Shown here: positions 17,559 through 26,035 of the stretch, one piece after another
Numbering within the stretch: the first letter of the stretch is position 1
How the letters are laid out: every line of letters starts with the position of its first letter
NCBI RefSeq assembly: GCF_902506575.1
Contig: NZ_LR732544.1
Span: 6,055,876-6,119,875 of the forward strand
DNA length: 64,000 bases
Direction of reading: 5' to 3'
Source: Streptomyces mexicanus
GTDB taxonomy: Bacteria; Actinomycetota; Actinomycetes; Streptomycetales; Streptomycetaceae
Notes under the pieces: model-generated
What the model saw: only the letters and a program-made list of their open reading frames with translations
Databases searched by the model: none
Told to the model about the DNA's origin: nothing
Position numbers and translations under genes: made by a program

Positions 17559-18644
17559 ATGGCTCAGCAGGTCCGTGCTGTCGTCGCGCGCAGCAAGGGT
17601 GCCCCCGTCAGTCTGGAAACGATCGTCGTGCCCGACCCCGGCCCGGGCGAGGCCCTGGTCAAGATCGAGGCCTGCGGCGTCTGCCACACCGACCTGCACT
17701 ATCGCGAGGGCGGCATCAGCGACGACTTCCCCTTCCTGCTCGGACACGAGGCGGCGGGCACCGTCGAGGCCGTGGGGGAGGGCGTCACCGACGTGGCCGT
17801 CGGGGACTTCGTCGTCCTGAACTGGCGCGCGGTGTGCGGTCAGTGCCGCGCGTGTCTGCGGGGCCGCCCCTGGTACTGCTTCGACACGCACAACGCCAAG
17901 CAGAAGATGACCCTGACCGACGGCACCGAGCTCTCGCCGGCCCTCGGCATCGGCGCCTTCGCCGAGAAGACGCTGGTCGCGGCCGGTCAGTGCACCAAGG
18001 TCGACCCGGCCGCGTCGGCAGCCGCCGTGGGCCTGCTGGGCTGCGGGGTGATGGCGGGCATCGGCGCCGCCATCAACACCGGCAACGTCGGCCGCGGCGA
18101 CACCGTCGCCGTGATCGGCTGCGGCGGCGTGGGTGACGCGGCGATCGTCGGATCGAAGCTGGCGGGAGCGTCCAAGGTCATCGCCGTGGACATCGACGAC
18201 CGCAAGCTGGCCACCGCCGAGAAGCTGGGCGCGACCCACACGGTCAACTCCCGGTCGGCCGACGCGGTGGAGGCCGTGCGCGAGCTGACCGGCGGCTTCG
18301 GCGCCGATGTCGTCATCGAGGCGGTCGGCCGCCCCGAGACGTACCGGCAGGCCTTCTACGCGCGCGATCTCGCCGGGACCGTGGTGCTGGTCGGCGTCCC
18401 CACCCCGGAGATGCAGCTGGAACTGCCGCTGCTGGACGTCTTCGGGCGCGGCGGCGCGCTGAAGTCCTCCTGGTACGGCGACTGCCTGCCCTCGCGCGAC
18501 TTCCCGATGCTCGTCGACCTCTATCTCCAGGGCCGGCTCGACCTGGACGCCTTCGTCACCGAGACCATCGCGCTGGACGAAGTCGAGAAGGCCTTCGAGC
18601 GCATGCACCACGGTGACGTCCTGCGCTCGGTGGTGGTCTTCTGA
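17559..18644 (+). CDS. mscR: Mycothiol-dependent formaldehyde dehydrogenase
   Basis: A 361-residue zinc-dependent MDR alcohol dehydrogenase of the S-(hydroxymethyl)mycothiol dehydrogenase type. The catalytic-zinc region reads CGVCHTDLHYREGG with GHEAAG; the structural zinc site is a four-cysteine loop (CGQCRACLRGRPWYC). The NAD-binding motif is GCGGVGDAA and the ALGIGAFAE segment is typical of this group. It oxidises the formaldehyde-mycothiol adduct to S-formylmycothiol in the cytosol. The ATG follows GAGGAG by 5 bases. Formaldehyde is produced by each demethylation step encoded in this island, so the gene fits as detoxification partner. Its stop overlaps the next start (TGATG), coupling it to the metallo-hydrolase. 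Confidence 0.93.
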   Translation: MAQQVRAVVARSKGAPVSLETIVVPDPGPGEALVKIEACGVCHTDLHYREGGISDDFPFLLGHEAAGTVEAVGEGVTDVAVGDFVVLNWRAVCGQCRACLRGRPWYCFDTHNAKQKMTLTDGTELSPALGIGAFAEKTLVAAGQCTKVDPAASAAAVGLLGCGVMAGIGAAINTGNVGRGDTVAVIGCGGVGDAAIVGSKLAGASKVIAVDIDDRKLATAEKLGATHTVNSRSADAVEAVRELTGGFGADVVIEAVGRPETYRQAFYARDLAGTVVLVGVPTPEMQLELPLLDVFGRGGALKSSWYGDCLPSRDFPMLVDLYLQGRLDLDAFVTETIALDEVEKAFERMHHGDVLRSVVVF

Positions 18645-19276
18645 TGGATGGCGCCCGCATCGAGCGCCTCGTCACCTCGGGGACGTTCTCCCTGGACGGC
18701 GGGACGTGGGACGTCGACAACAACGTGTGGATCGTCGGCGACGACGAGGAGGCCGTGGTGATCGACGCCGCCCACGACGCCGACGCCATCGCGCGCGCCC
18801 TCGGTGGGCGGACGCTGCGCGCGATCGTGTGCACCCACGCGCACAACGACCACATCGATGCCGCGCCCGCGCTCGCCGACCGCACCGGCGCCCCTATCCT
18901 GCTGCATCCGGACGACCTGCCGCTGTGGCAGCAGACCCACCCGGACCGCAAACCGGACGGTGAACTCGCCGACGGGCAGCGGCTCACGGTCGCGGGCGGC
19001 GAGCTGACCGTGCTGCACACCCCCGGTCACGCCCCCGGAGCCGTCTGCCTGTACGCCCCCTCTCTCGCCGCGCTGTTCAGCGGCGACACCCTGTTCGCGG
19101 GCGGTCCGGGTGCGACGGGGCGGTCGTACAGCGACTTCCCGACCATCATCGCCTCCATCCGCGAGCGTCTGCTCGCCCTGCCGGGCGAGACCGTCGTGCA
19201 CACCGGGCACGGCGACACCACCACCGTCGGCGCCGAGGCGCCGCATCTGCAGGAGTGGATCGACCGCGGCTTCTGA
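18644..19276 (+). CDS. Metallo-beta-lactamase-fold hydrolase
   Basis: A 210-residue MBL-fold protein of the glyoxalase II-like type, with the metal motif THAHNDHID (HxHxDH) near residue 65, a later His in TPGHAPG, Asp in SGDTLF and His in HTGHGD. It overlaps the stop of the mycothiol-dependent formaldehyde dehydrogenase. A thioester hydrolase acting on S-formylmycothiol, giving formate and free mycothiol, is the obvious role by analogy with glutathione systems; that role is inferred from coupling. A hairpin terminator follows directly. Confidence 0.88.
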   Translation: MDGARIERLVTSGTFSLDGGTWDVDNNVWIVGDDEEAVVIDAAHDADAIARALGGRTLRAIVCTHAHNDHIDAAPALADRTGAPILLHPDDLPLWQQTHPDRKPDGELADGQRLTVAGGELTVLHTPGHAPGAVCLYAPSLAALFSGDTLFAGGPGATGRSYSDFPTIIASIRERLLALPGETVVHTGHGDTTTVGAEAPHLQEWIDRGF

Positions 19277-19296
19277 GCCGCTCCACGGCATCACAG

Positions 19297-19328
19297 CGGC
19301 CCTGCCCCGGCGTCCGGCGGCAGGGCCG
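19297..19328 (+). terminator. Hairpin terminator after the MBL hydrolase
   Basis: A 10-bp perfect stem (CGGCCCTGCC at 19297-19306 pairing with GGCAGGGCCG at 19319-19328) with a 12-base loop, 20 bases after the stop codon. Confidence 0.7.
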
Positions 19329-19464
19329 TCGCCGCACTGCGAAAGGCGCCCCGCCGGCGCGCCCGCCCTCGTCTCCCCAACCCCCTCTGACCTGCGGTTT
19401 CGCAGGTGTTTCGGCATGTCCGGAAAACGTCGTGCCACCCCGCGCAACCAGGGCGGTGAATGCC

Positions 19465-19533
19465 TTGACAACGCTTCTCGGCGGCCCGCAGACTGACGTT
19501 GCGCTAACCGCAATCCGTTTCGCTATACGCACC
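19465..19533 (+). promoter_or_regulatory. Promoter with tandem operators (Rieske ferredoxin)
   Basis: TTGACA (19465-19470), 18 bases, CAGACT (19489-19494), then GTTGCG-CTAAC-CGCAAT (19498-19514) and GTTTCG-CTATA-CGCACC (19517-19533). The two sites are 19 bp apart, and the first is the second-best palindrome in the island. The start codon follows 8 bases after the second site. Confidence 0.62.
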
Positions 19534-19541
19534 GAGGTGTC

Positions 19542-19904
19542 ATGATGATTCCCGCGTGCCGTCTCGCGGATCTGCCGCGAGGCGAGGCCCACCGGCTCGA
19601 CATCGACCCGCCGGTCTCGGTGTTCCACACCGACGACGGCGAGCTCTACGCCATCGACGACACCTGCACCCACCAGGACGCCTCGCTCGCCGACGGCTGG
19701 CTGGAGGGCTGCGAGGTCGAATGCCCCTTGCACGCCTCAAAGTTCGACCTGAGGACCGGAGCCGTGGACGCCCCGCCGGCCAAGCTCCCGGTCCGCACCC
19801 ACGAGGTCCTCGTCGAGGACGGCATGATCTTCGTCCGGCTGTCCACCGAGGCGCCCAACCTGCCGCCGTGCGTCGCCGCCCGCCTGGCCGGAGGCCCCGC
19901 GTGA
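19542..19904 (+). CDS. Rieske [2Fe-2S] ferredoxin
   Basis: A 120-residue soluble Rieske ferredoxin. The cluster ligands are in C42-T-H44 and C61-P-L-H64. It resembles the ferredoxin subunits of ring-hydroxylating dioxygenase systems. It should pass electrons from the reductase encoded next (GTGA overlap) to the Rieske oxygenase encoded downstream, which demethylates glycine betaine. Two ATG codons are adjacent at the start; GAGG precedes them. The pairing of electron donor and oxygenase in one island supports a three-component system rather than the two-component GbcA-GbcB type of pseudomonads. Confidence 0.93.
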   Translation: MMIPACRLADLPRGEAHRLDIDPPVSVFHTDDGELYAIDDTCTHQDASLADGWLEGCEVECPLHASKFDLRTGAVDAPPAKLPVRTHEVLVEDGMIFVRLSTEAPNLPPCVAARLAGGPA

Positions 19905-21061
19905 GGACGGTCGCCGTGGTGGGCGCGTCCCTGGCCGGTCTGTCGGCCGCGCGCTCGCTGCGGAAGAGGGGGTACGAAGGCCGGCTGGTCGTCATCGGCG
20001 ACGAGCCCCACCGCCCCTACGACCGGCCGCCGTTGAGCAAGGAGTTCCTGGCCGGAACCCTCGGCGAGGCGGACCTGGCCCTGGAGCGCGACGACGAGGA
20101 TCTCCAGGCCGAGTGGGTGCTCGGCCCCCGCGCCACCGCACTGGACCCGACCGAGCGGGCGATCCGGCTCGCCGACGGCCGCACGGTCCGCGCCGACGGC
20201 GTCGTCCTCGCCACCGGCGCCGCCGCCCGCACCCTGCCCGGCACGGACGGCCTCGCCGGCGTCCACACGCTGCGCACCCTGGACGACGCCCGCGCCCTGC
20301 GGGACGAACTGGCCCGCGGCGGACGGCTGGTGGTGATCGGCGGCGGATTCATCGGCGCCGAGGTCGCCTCCACGGCCAACGCCCTCGGCCTCGACGTCAC
20401 CGTCGTCGAGGCGGCGCCCACCCCCCTGGCCGGCCCCCTGGGTGCGGACATGGGTGCGGTCGTCTCCGCGCTCCACGCCGACCACGGCGTACGGCTGGTG
20501 TGCGGGGTCGGTGTCAAGGGCCTGAGCGGCGAGCGCCGCGTCGACGCCGTCCTGCTGGAGGACGGGCGCACGATCCCCGCCGACATCGTGGTCGTCGGCG
20601 TCGGGGCCACCCCGTGCGTCGACTGGCTGCACGGCTCCGGCCTCGCCCTCGACAACGGCGTCACCTGCGGCGCCGACGGCCGCACGACACTCGCCGGGGT
20701 GGTCGCCGTCGGCGACTGCGCCAACTGGTACGACCCGCGCACCGGCACCCACCGCCGCATCGAGCACTGGACCGGCGCGCTGGAGCGGCCCGACGCCGCC
20801 GTGGCCACCCTGCTGGCGCACGGCGCGTGCGAGCCGGGCGTGCCCCGGCCGCCGTACTTCTGGTCCGACCAGTACGGCGTGAAGATCCAGTTCGTCGGCC
20901 ACGCGGCCGGCGCGGACACCGTCACGGTCGAGGAGGGCTCCCTGGCGGAGCGCAGCTTCCTGGCCGTCTACCGCAGGGCCGGCACGCCGGTCGCGGCACT
21001 CGGGATGAACCAGCCGCGGCTGTTCACCCGCTGGCGCAAGCAGCTCGCCGCGACCTCTTGA
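19901..21061 (+). CDS. FAD-dependent ferredoxin reductase
   Basis: A 386-residue pyridine-nucleotide-disulfide-type oxidoreductase of the BphA4-like ferredoxin reductase family. The FAD motif VVGASLAGLSAARSL is at the N-terminus, a second NAD(P)H motif IGGGFIGAEVAS lies near residue 148, and the FAD ribityl motif VAVGDCANW near residue 268. A C-terminal reductase domain follows. It takes electrons from NAD(P)H to the Rieske ferredoxin. The GTG start overlaps the ferredoxin stop and is preceded by GGAGG. Its own stop overlaps the -35 box of the next promoter, so the intergenic distance to the oxygenase is fully regulatory. Confidence 0.92.
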   Translation: MRTVAVVGASLAGLSAARSLRKRGYEGRLVVIGDEPHRPYDRPPLSKEFLAGTLGEADLALERDDEDLQAEWVLGPRATALDPTERAIRLADGRTVRADGVVLATGAAARTLPGTDGLAGVHTLRTLDDARALRDELARGGRLVVIGGGFIGAEVASTANALGLDVTVVEAAPTPLAGPLGADMGAVVSALHADHGVRLVCGVGVKGLSGERRVDAVLLEDGRTIPADIVVVGVGATPCVDWLHGSGLALDNGVTCGADGRTTLAGVVAVGDCANWYDPRTGTHRRIEHWTGALERPDAAVATLLAHGACEPGVPRPPYFWSDQYGVKIQFVGHAAGADTVTVEEGSLAERSFLAVYRRAGTPVAALGMNQPRLFTRWRKQLAATS

Positions 21062-21124
21062 CACCGCTCGCGCGACCACCGAAGCTGCGTTGCACATCAC
21101 ACGCAGTGTTTCTTCCTGCACAAC
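21058..21124 (+). promoter_or_regulatory. Promoter with tandem operators (Rieske oxygenase)
   Basis: TTGACA (21058-21063) overlaps the reductase stop codon; 17 bases later GAAGCT (21081-21086). Then GTTGCA-CATCA-CACGCA (21089-21105) and, 19 bp on, GTTTCT-TCCTG-CACAAC (21108-21124). The right arm of the first site is poor. The -35 to operator distance (31 bp) equals that of two other island promoters. Confidence 0.55.
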
Positions 21125-21231
21125 GTCAGTGCGGCGCGTCCCCGCCCCACGCTTCTCGCCCGACGCCGTCAGAAGTCGCTCTTCCCGGCGCGTGACCCAC
21201 CGACCCACGACGTTCTCCCGAGGAGTGCACC

Positions 21232-22365
21232 GTGACCTCGACCAGCCTGCCGGACAGCCTGATCGCCACCCTCCCCGGCTCCTCGTACACGGACCCGGAC
21301 CTCTTCGCCCAGGAACAGGAGCGCATCTTCGAGGCCATGTGGTTCTGCGTCGCGCGCGCCTCGGACCTGCCCAGGCCCGGTGCCTTCCGCACGGTCGACG
21401 TGGGCCGCGAGTCCCTCCTCGTCACCCGGGCCCGCGACCATTCGATCCGCGCCTACTTCAACGTGTGCCGGCACCGCGGCGCCAAGCTGTGCACCGAGGA
21501 GACCGGCGAGGTCAAGCGCGCCTTCCAGTGCCCCTACCACGCCTGGACCTACGACCTGAACGGCAAGCTCGTCGCCGCGCCCAACCTCACCAAGATGCCC
21601 GACGTCGGCCGCACCGAGTACGGCCTGGTCGGCGTCCACGTCCGGGAATGGCTCGGGTACGTCTGGGTGTGCCTGGCGGAGAACCCGCCGTCCTTCGAGG
21701 AGGACGTGATCGGCGCCGTCGTGGAGCGCCTCGGCGACGTCCGGGCGATCGAGGCCTACGGCATCGACAACCTCGCGGTGGGCAAGCGGATCGTCTACGA
21801 CGTGCAGGCGAACTGGAAGCTCATCATCGAGAACTTCATGGAGTGCTACCACTGCGCCACCATTCATCCCGAACTGACCGAGGTCTTGCCGGAGTTCGCG
21901 GACGGCTACGCGGCGCAGTACTACGTGGGGCACGGCGCGGAGTTCGGTGAGGAGGTCAAGGGGTTCACCGTCGACGGCTCCGAGGGCCTGGACCGCATAC
22001 CGGGCGTGTCCGAGGAGCAGGACCGCCGCTACTACGCGATCACCGTCAAGCCGCAGGTGTTCATCAATCTCGTCCCCGACCATGTCATCTTCCACCGGAT
22101 GTACCCGGTCGCCGTGGACCGCACGGTCGTCGAGTGCGACTGGCTCTACCTGCCCGGCGTGGTCGAGAGCGGCAAGGACGTGGAGCGCTCCGTGGAGCTG
22201 TTCCACCGGGTCAACCAGCAGGACTTCGACGCCTGCGAGCGCACCCAGCCCGGCATGAGCTCGCGGCTGTACGCCAAGGGCGGCGTGCTCGTGCCCAGCG
22301 AGCACCACATCGGCGCCTTCCACGCATGGGTGCACGAGCGGCTCGGTACACGGCAGCCGGAGTGA
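21232..22365 (+). CDS. Rieske oxygenase, probable glycine betaine monooxygenase (demethylase)
   Basis: A 377-residue Rieske non-heme iron oxygenase alpha subunit. The Rieske ligands are C79-x-H81 and C100-x2-H103; the mononuclear iron His pair is H207 and H212 within NFMECYHCATIHPE. The sequence pattern is that of the GbcA/stachydrine/carnitine-type oxygenases that remove methyl groups from quaternary amines. The product from glycine betaine would be dimethylglycine plus formaldehyde. GTG start with GAGGAG upstream. Context decides the substrate: choline and betaine aldehyde oxidation, a betaine importer, dimethylglycine oxidase and formaldehyde detoxification surround it. Family is certain; the exact substrate is inferred. 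Confidence 0.9.
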   Translation: MTSTSLPDSLIATLPGSSYTDPDLFAQEQERIFEAMWFCVARASDLPRPGAFRTVDVGRESLLVTRARDHSIRAYFNVCRHRGAKLCTEETGEVKRAFQCPYHAWTYDLNGKLVAAPNLTKMPDVGRTEYGLVGVHVREWLGYVWVCLAENPPSFEEDVIGAVVERLGDVRAIEAYGIDNLAVGKRIVYDVQANWKLIIENFMECYHCATIHPELTEVLPEFADGYAAQYYVGHGAEFGEEVKGFTVDGSEGLDRIPGVSEEQDRRYYAITVKPQVFINLVPDHVIFHRMYPVAVDRTVVECDWLYLPGVVESGKDVERSVELFHRVNQQDFDACERTQPGMSSRLYAKGGVLVPSEHHIGAFHAWVHERLGTRQPE

Positions 22366-22409
22366 GCGAGGGGCCGACGAGGGGCGGGGAGCGGCGAAAG
22401 GCCGGCCGT

Positions 22410-22436
22410 GGCCCGCGCGGGGGGCGTACGCGGGCC
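22410..22436. terminator. Hairpin in the gap after the Rieske oxygenase
   Basis: 8-bp perfect arms GGCCCGCG (22410-22417) and CGCGGGCC (22429-22436) with an 11-base loop, 45 bases after the oxygenase stop and before the converging iclR gene. Plausible terminator. Confidence 0.5.
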
Positions 22437-22470
22437 GTGCGGCGGTCGTGCCCCGGGCGGAGACCCGGGA

Positions 22471-22560
22471 GGATGTGCGGCGGCCGTACTCCGGACGGGC
22501 GGACCGGACCGATGTGCGGAGGTCATCTTCCGAACGGGCGACCCGGGAGGGTGTGCGGCC
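22471..22560. repeat. Degenerate 39-bp tandem repeat
   Basis: GATGTGCGG recurs at 22471 and 22510 and as GGTGTGCGG near 22549, each followed by related GG-C-GTA/TCAT-CTTCCGGACGGGCG-like sequence; period 39 bases. It occupies the gap between the convergent oxygenase and iclR genes and has no good reading frame. Confidence 0.55.
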
Positions 22561-22574
22561 GGCGGTCCGGGCGT

Positions 22575-23372
22575 TCAGCCCAGGTAGCCCATCCGGTGGC
22601 TGATCTCCTCCGCACCCGCGACCAGCACCGGAGCCAGCTCGTGCATCCGGTCCTCGGTGAAGCGGTAGGAGGGCCCGGAGGCGCTGATCGAGGCGATGAC
22701 CCGGCCCTCCCGGTCGCGGATCGGGGCGGCCATCGCGTGCAGGCCGATCTCCAGCTCCTCCAGGGTCCAGGCGTACCCGCGCTCCCGGGCCTGGGCCAGG
22801 TTCTTCTCCAGCCGGGCCTTGGAGGAGATGGTGTGCGGGGTCATCTTCTTCAGCCCGGACTCCGTCAGCAGCGCGGAGCGCTCCTTGGCCGGCAGATACG
22901 CCAGCATGATCTTGCCGCTGGAGGTGGCGTGCAGCGGGGTGAGCTGGCCGACCCAGTTGTGGGCGGTGACGGCGGCCGTGCCGCGCACCTGGTAGAGGTT
23001 GATCGCGTAGTGCTCCTGCATGACGGCGATGTTGACCGTCTCGCCGATCTCCTCGGCCAGGCGCTCGCACACCGGCCGGCTCTGCTGGGTGATGTCGATA
23101 CGTCCCGTGACCGCGCCGGCCAGGCGCACGATGCCGAAGCCGAGCCGGTATTTGCCGCGCTCGCCCGCCTGCTCCACCAGCCCCCGCGCCTCCAGGGCGC
23201 CGAGCAGGCGGAACGCGGTGGACTTGTGCACATCCAGTTCGGCGGCCACCTCGCTGACGCCCGCCTCGCCCCGCTGGGCCAGGATCTCCAGGACGCTGAT
23301 GGCGCGGTCGACGGACTGCACACCCCCGGACGCTGATCCGCTTGTTCCGTTATCCGGACTGTAGTTGCTCAT
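22575..23372 (-). CDS. IclR-family transcriptional regulator
   Basis: A 265-residue regulator with an N-terminal winged helix-turn-helix (about 18-80, SVDRAISVLEILAQRG ... SEVAAELDVHKSTAFRLLGALEARGLV) and a C-terminal IclR effector domain (about 95-260). It is divergent from the GMC oxidase gene and central in the choline/betaine island, so it is the best candidate for binding the repeated GTTGCG-N5-CGCAAC sites. The ATG at 23372 has no ribosome binding site and lies about 7 bases after a TATAGT -10 box, suggesting a leaderless mRNA. One operator-like site covers the start codon, implying autoregulation. The ligand is unknown; betaine or a demethylation intermediate is a guess. Confidence 0.93.
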   Translation of the reverse strand: MSNYSPDNGTSGSASGGVQSVDRAISVLEILAQRGEAGVSEVAAELDVHKSTAFRLLGALEARGLVEQAGERGKYRLGFGIVRLAGAVTGRIDITQQSRPVCERLAEEIGETVNIAVMQEHYAINLYQVRGTAAVTAHNWVGQLTPLHATSSGKIMLAYLPAKERSALLTESGLKKMTPHTISSKARLEKNLAQARERGYAWTLEELEIGLHAMAAPIRDREGRVIASISASGPSYRFTEDRMHELAPVLVAGAEEISHRMGYLG

Positions 23373-23409
23373 AGCGGAACTATACGCGCGGTAAACAACG
23401 CGCCCGCAA
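23364..23409 (-). promoter_or_regulatory. iclR promoter with operator over the start codon
   Basis: On the minus strand TTGCGG (23409-23404), 19 bases, TATAGT (23384-23379), then the operator-like GTTCCG-CTATG-AGCAAC (23380-23364) containing the ATG. A weaker related site, GTTCCG-TTATC-CGGACT on the plus strand at 23344-23360, follows inside the coding region. Confidence 0.5.
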
Positions 23410-23438
23410 CGACATGTGACCGACACCAAAACGTGCAA

Positions 23439-23455
23439 GTTGCGTTGTCCGCAAC
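23439..23455. promoter_or_regulatory. Perfect operator palindrome upstream of the GMC gene
   Basis: GTTGCG-TTGTC-CGCAAC: 6-bp perfect arms and a 5-base spacer, the best copy in the island, in the 156-base iclR/GMC divergent region. A possible -10 (TAGCAT) lies at 23481-23486, but no convincing -35 is at the right distance. A much weaker site (AGTGCG-CAGGG-CGACAC) starts 19 bp downstream. Confidence 0.65.
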
Positions 23456-23528
23456 CTAGTGCGCAGGGCGACACCCGTACTAGCATCCGTCGCGTCCCGA
23501 ACGGCGCGACCGAGTGAGACGAGGCACC

Positions 23529-25199
23529 ATGGCTCCCCTTCACTACGACTTCGTCATCGTCGGCGGTGGATCGGCCGGCAGCGCACTGGCCAACCGGCTC
23601 TCCGCGGATCCCGCGAACCGTGTCCTCGTCCTGGAAGCGGGCCGGTCCGACTACCCCTGGGACGTCTTCATCCACATGCCCGCGGCGCTGACCTACCCGA
23701 TCGGCAACCGCTTCTACGACTGGAAGTACGAGTCGGAGCCCGAGCCGCACATGGGCGGCCGCCGCATCTACCACGCCCGCGGCAAGGTGCTCGGCGGCTC
23801 CAGCAGCATCAACGGCATGATCTTCCAGCGCGGCAACCCCATGGACTACGAGCGCTGGGCTTCCGGCCCCGGCATGGAGACCTGGGACTACGCCCACTGC
23901 CTGCCGTACTTCAAGCGGATGGAGAACTGTCTCGCCGCCGACCCGGACGACGAGTTCCGCGGCCACGACGGCCCCCTCGTCCTGGAGCGCGGCCCGGCCA
24001 CCAACCCGCTGTTCGGTGCCTTCCTCAAGGCCACCCAGGAAGCCGGCTACGCACCCACCGACGACGTCAACGGCTACCGGCAGGAGGGGTTCGCCAAGTT
24101 CGACCGCAACGTCCACCGCGGGCGCCGGCTCTCGGCCTCCAAGGCATCCCTCAAACCCGCCATGAAGCGGCCGAACCTCACCGTGACCACGCGGGCCTTC
24201 GTCACCCGCGTGCTGTTCCAGGGCAAGCGCGCCGTCGGCGTCGAGTACCGGCGCGGACGCGGGGCGCCGCAGCAGGTCCGGGCCGGCGAGGTGATCCTGT
24301 GCGGCGGCGCGATCAACTCCCCGCAGCTGCTGCAGCTCTCCGGCGTCGGCAACGCCGCCGAGCTGTCCGCGCTCGGCATCGACGTCGTCCACGACCTGCC
24401 GGGCGTCGGCGAGAACCTCCAGGACCACCTGGAGGTCTACGTCCAGTACGCGTGCCGGCAGCCGGTGTCCATGCAGCCGTACCTGGCGAAGTGGCGCGCC
24501 CCCTTCATCGGGCTGCAGTGGCTGATGCGCAAGGGACCGGCGGCCACCAACCACTTCGAGGCCGGCGGGTTCGCCCGCAGCAACGACGACGTCGAGTACC
24601 CCAACCTGATGTTCCACTTCCTGCCCGTCGCGGTCCGCTACGACGGCTCCTCCCCGGCCGGTGGCCACGGCTACCAGGTGCACGTGGGCCCCATGTACTC
24701 CGACGCCGTCGGCTCGGTGAAGATCAAGAGCCGGGACCCGCGCGTGCACCCCGCCCTGCGCTTCAACTACCTGTCCACCGAGCAGGACCGCCGCGAGTGG
24801 GTCGAGGCCATCCGGGTCGCCCGCCGGATCCTCGACCAACCCGCTCTCGCTCCCTTCAACGGCGGCGAGATCTCGCCCGGCCCGTCCGTCCAGACCGACG
24901 AGGAGATCCTCGCCTGGGTGGCCAAGGAGGGCGAGACCGCCCTGCACCCCTCGTGCACCTGCAAGATGGGCACCGACGAGATGTCCGTCGTCGACCCGCT
25001 CAGCATGAAGGTGCACGGCATGGAAGGCCTGCGCGTGGTCGACGCCTCGGTGATGCCGTACGTCACCAACGGCAACATCTACGCCCCCGTGATGATGGTC
25101 GCCGAGAAGGCGGCCGACCTCATCCTCGGCAAGGAGCCGCTGGAGCCCTCCAAGGCCGTCTACTACCGCCACCGCGACGCCCAGAAGCAGGCAGGGTAG
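23529..25199 (+). CDS. betA: GMC-family choline dehydrogenase/oxidase
   Basis: A 556-residue FAD-dependent GMC oxidoreductase. The FAD-binding motif GGGSAGSALANRL is at the N-terminus, GMC signature 1 (GGSSSINGMIFQRG) near residue 90 and signature 2 (GGAINSPQLLQLSGVG) near residue 265; the C-terminal domain carries the active-site His segment HPSCTCKMG. It resembles BetA, converting choline to betaine aldehyde. Start is the ATG after GACGAGG; an in-frame GTG 15 bases earlier is less likely. It is divergent from the iclR gene and followed 2 bases later by a MetF-like gene. Whether it uses oxygen or a membrane acceptor cannot be read from sequence. Confidence 0.88.
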   Translation: MAPLHYDFVIVGGGSAGSALANRLSADPANRVLVLEAGRSDYPWDVFIHMPAALTYPIGNRFYDWKYESEPEPHMGGRRIYHARGKVLGGSSSINGMIFQRGNPMDYERWASGPGMETWDYAHCLPYFKRMENCLAADPDDEFRGHDGPLVLERGPATNPLFGAFLKATQEAGYAPTDDVNGYRQEGFAKFDRNVHRGRRLSASKASLKPAMKRPNLTVTTRAFVTRVLFQGKRAVGVEYRRGRGAPQQVRAGEVILCGGAINSPQLLQLSGVGNAAELSALGIDVVHDLPGVGENLQDHLEVYVQYACRQPVSMQPYLAKWRAPFIGLQWLMRKGPAATNHFEAGGFARSNDDVEYPNLMFHFLPVAVRYDGSSPAGGHGYQVHVGPMYSDAVGSVKIKSRDPRVHPALRFNYLSTEQDRREWVEAIRVARRILDQPALAPFNGGEISPGPSVQTDEEILAWVAKEGETALHPSCTCKMGTDEMSVVDPLSMKVHGMEGLRVVDASVMPYVTNGNIYAPVMMVAEKAADLILGKEPLEPSKAVYYRHRDAQKQAG

Positions 25200-25201
25200 C
25201 C

Positions 25202-26035
25202 GTGTCCGCCGAGGCCGTGCGGTCGCTGCTCGGCCGGGTGCGCTACGAGGTGCTGCCGGCGAGGACGACCGAGGAGAAGGTCCTCGCCCACGTCCCGCGT
25301 GACGTCGTGGTCACCGTCACGGCGTCGCCGGTCAAGGGCCTTGAGCCGACGCTCGCGCTCACCGAGCGGCTCGCCGCCCACGGCTTCCGGGTCGTCCCGC
25401 ACGTGCCCGCACGGCTGCTGCGGGACGACACGCACCTGAAGGACGTGGCCGAGCGGCTGCGTGAAGCCGGCGTCGACGACGTCTTCGTGCCCGCCGGCGA
25501 CGCCGACCCGCCGGCCGGGCCGTACCACGGCGCCCTGCCGGTACTGCGCCGGCTGAGCGAGCTGGGCGCGCCCTTCGCGCGGACGGGCATCACCGGCTAC
25601 CCCGAGAGCCATCCGTTCCTGCACGACGACATCACCGTCCAGGCGATGTGGGACAAGCGGGCGCACGCCACCTACATCGTCAGCAACCTGTGCTTCGATC
25701 CCCGCGTGCTCGGCGACTGGATCGCCCGTATACGGCGCCGCGACGTCATCCTGCCGGTGTACGTCGGGGTCGCCGGGCCCGTGCAGCGGGCCAAGCTGCT
25801 CGCCATGGCGACGAAGATCGGGGTGGGGGAGTCGACGCGCTTCCTCACCCGGCACGCCGCGTGGTTCGCGCGGTTCGCCGCGCCCGGCGGGTACACGCCC
25901 CACACGCTCCTCTCCCGCGCCGCACCGGTGCTCACCGCACCGTCGGCGGGTGTGGCCGGACTGCACCTGTTCACCTTCAACCAGATCGCGGAGACCGAGC
26001 GGTGGCGCCGCGCGCTCCTCGACCGCCTCGGCTGA
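25202..26035 (+). CDS. Methylenetetrahydrofolate reductase (MetF)-like protein
   Basis: A 277-residue TIM-barrel protein of the MetF type. It has TVTASPVKGLEPTLALTERLAAHGFRVVPHVPAR, GITGYPESHPFL and the SNLCFD segment that match FAD-dependent methylenetetrahydrofolate reductases. It starts with GTG 2 bases after the choline dehydrogenase stop and is clearly in its operon. Oxidative demethylation of dimethylglycine and sarcosine yields methylene-THF, so a reductase could channel that carbon to methyl-THF. Some relatives in demethylation clusters act in the reverse direction. Family is reasonably sure; direction and cofactor are inferred. Confidence 0.78.
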   Translation: MSAEAVRSLLGRVRYEVLPARTTEEKVLAHVPRDVVVTVTASPVKGLEPTLALTERLAAHGFRVVPHVPARLLRDDTHLKDVAERLREAGVDDVFVPAGDADPPAGPYHGALPVLRRLSELGAPFARTGITGYPESHPFLHDDITVQAMWDKRAHATYIVSNLCFDPRVLGDWIARIRRRDVILPVYVGVAGPVQRAKLLAMATKIGVGESTRFLTRHAAWFARFAAPGGYTPHTLLSRAAPVLTAPSAGVAGLHLFTFNQIAETERWRRALLDRLG

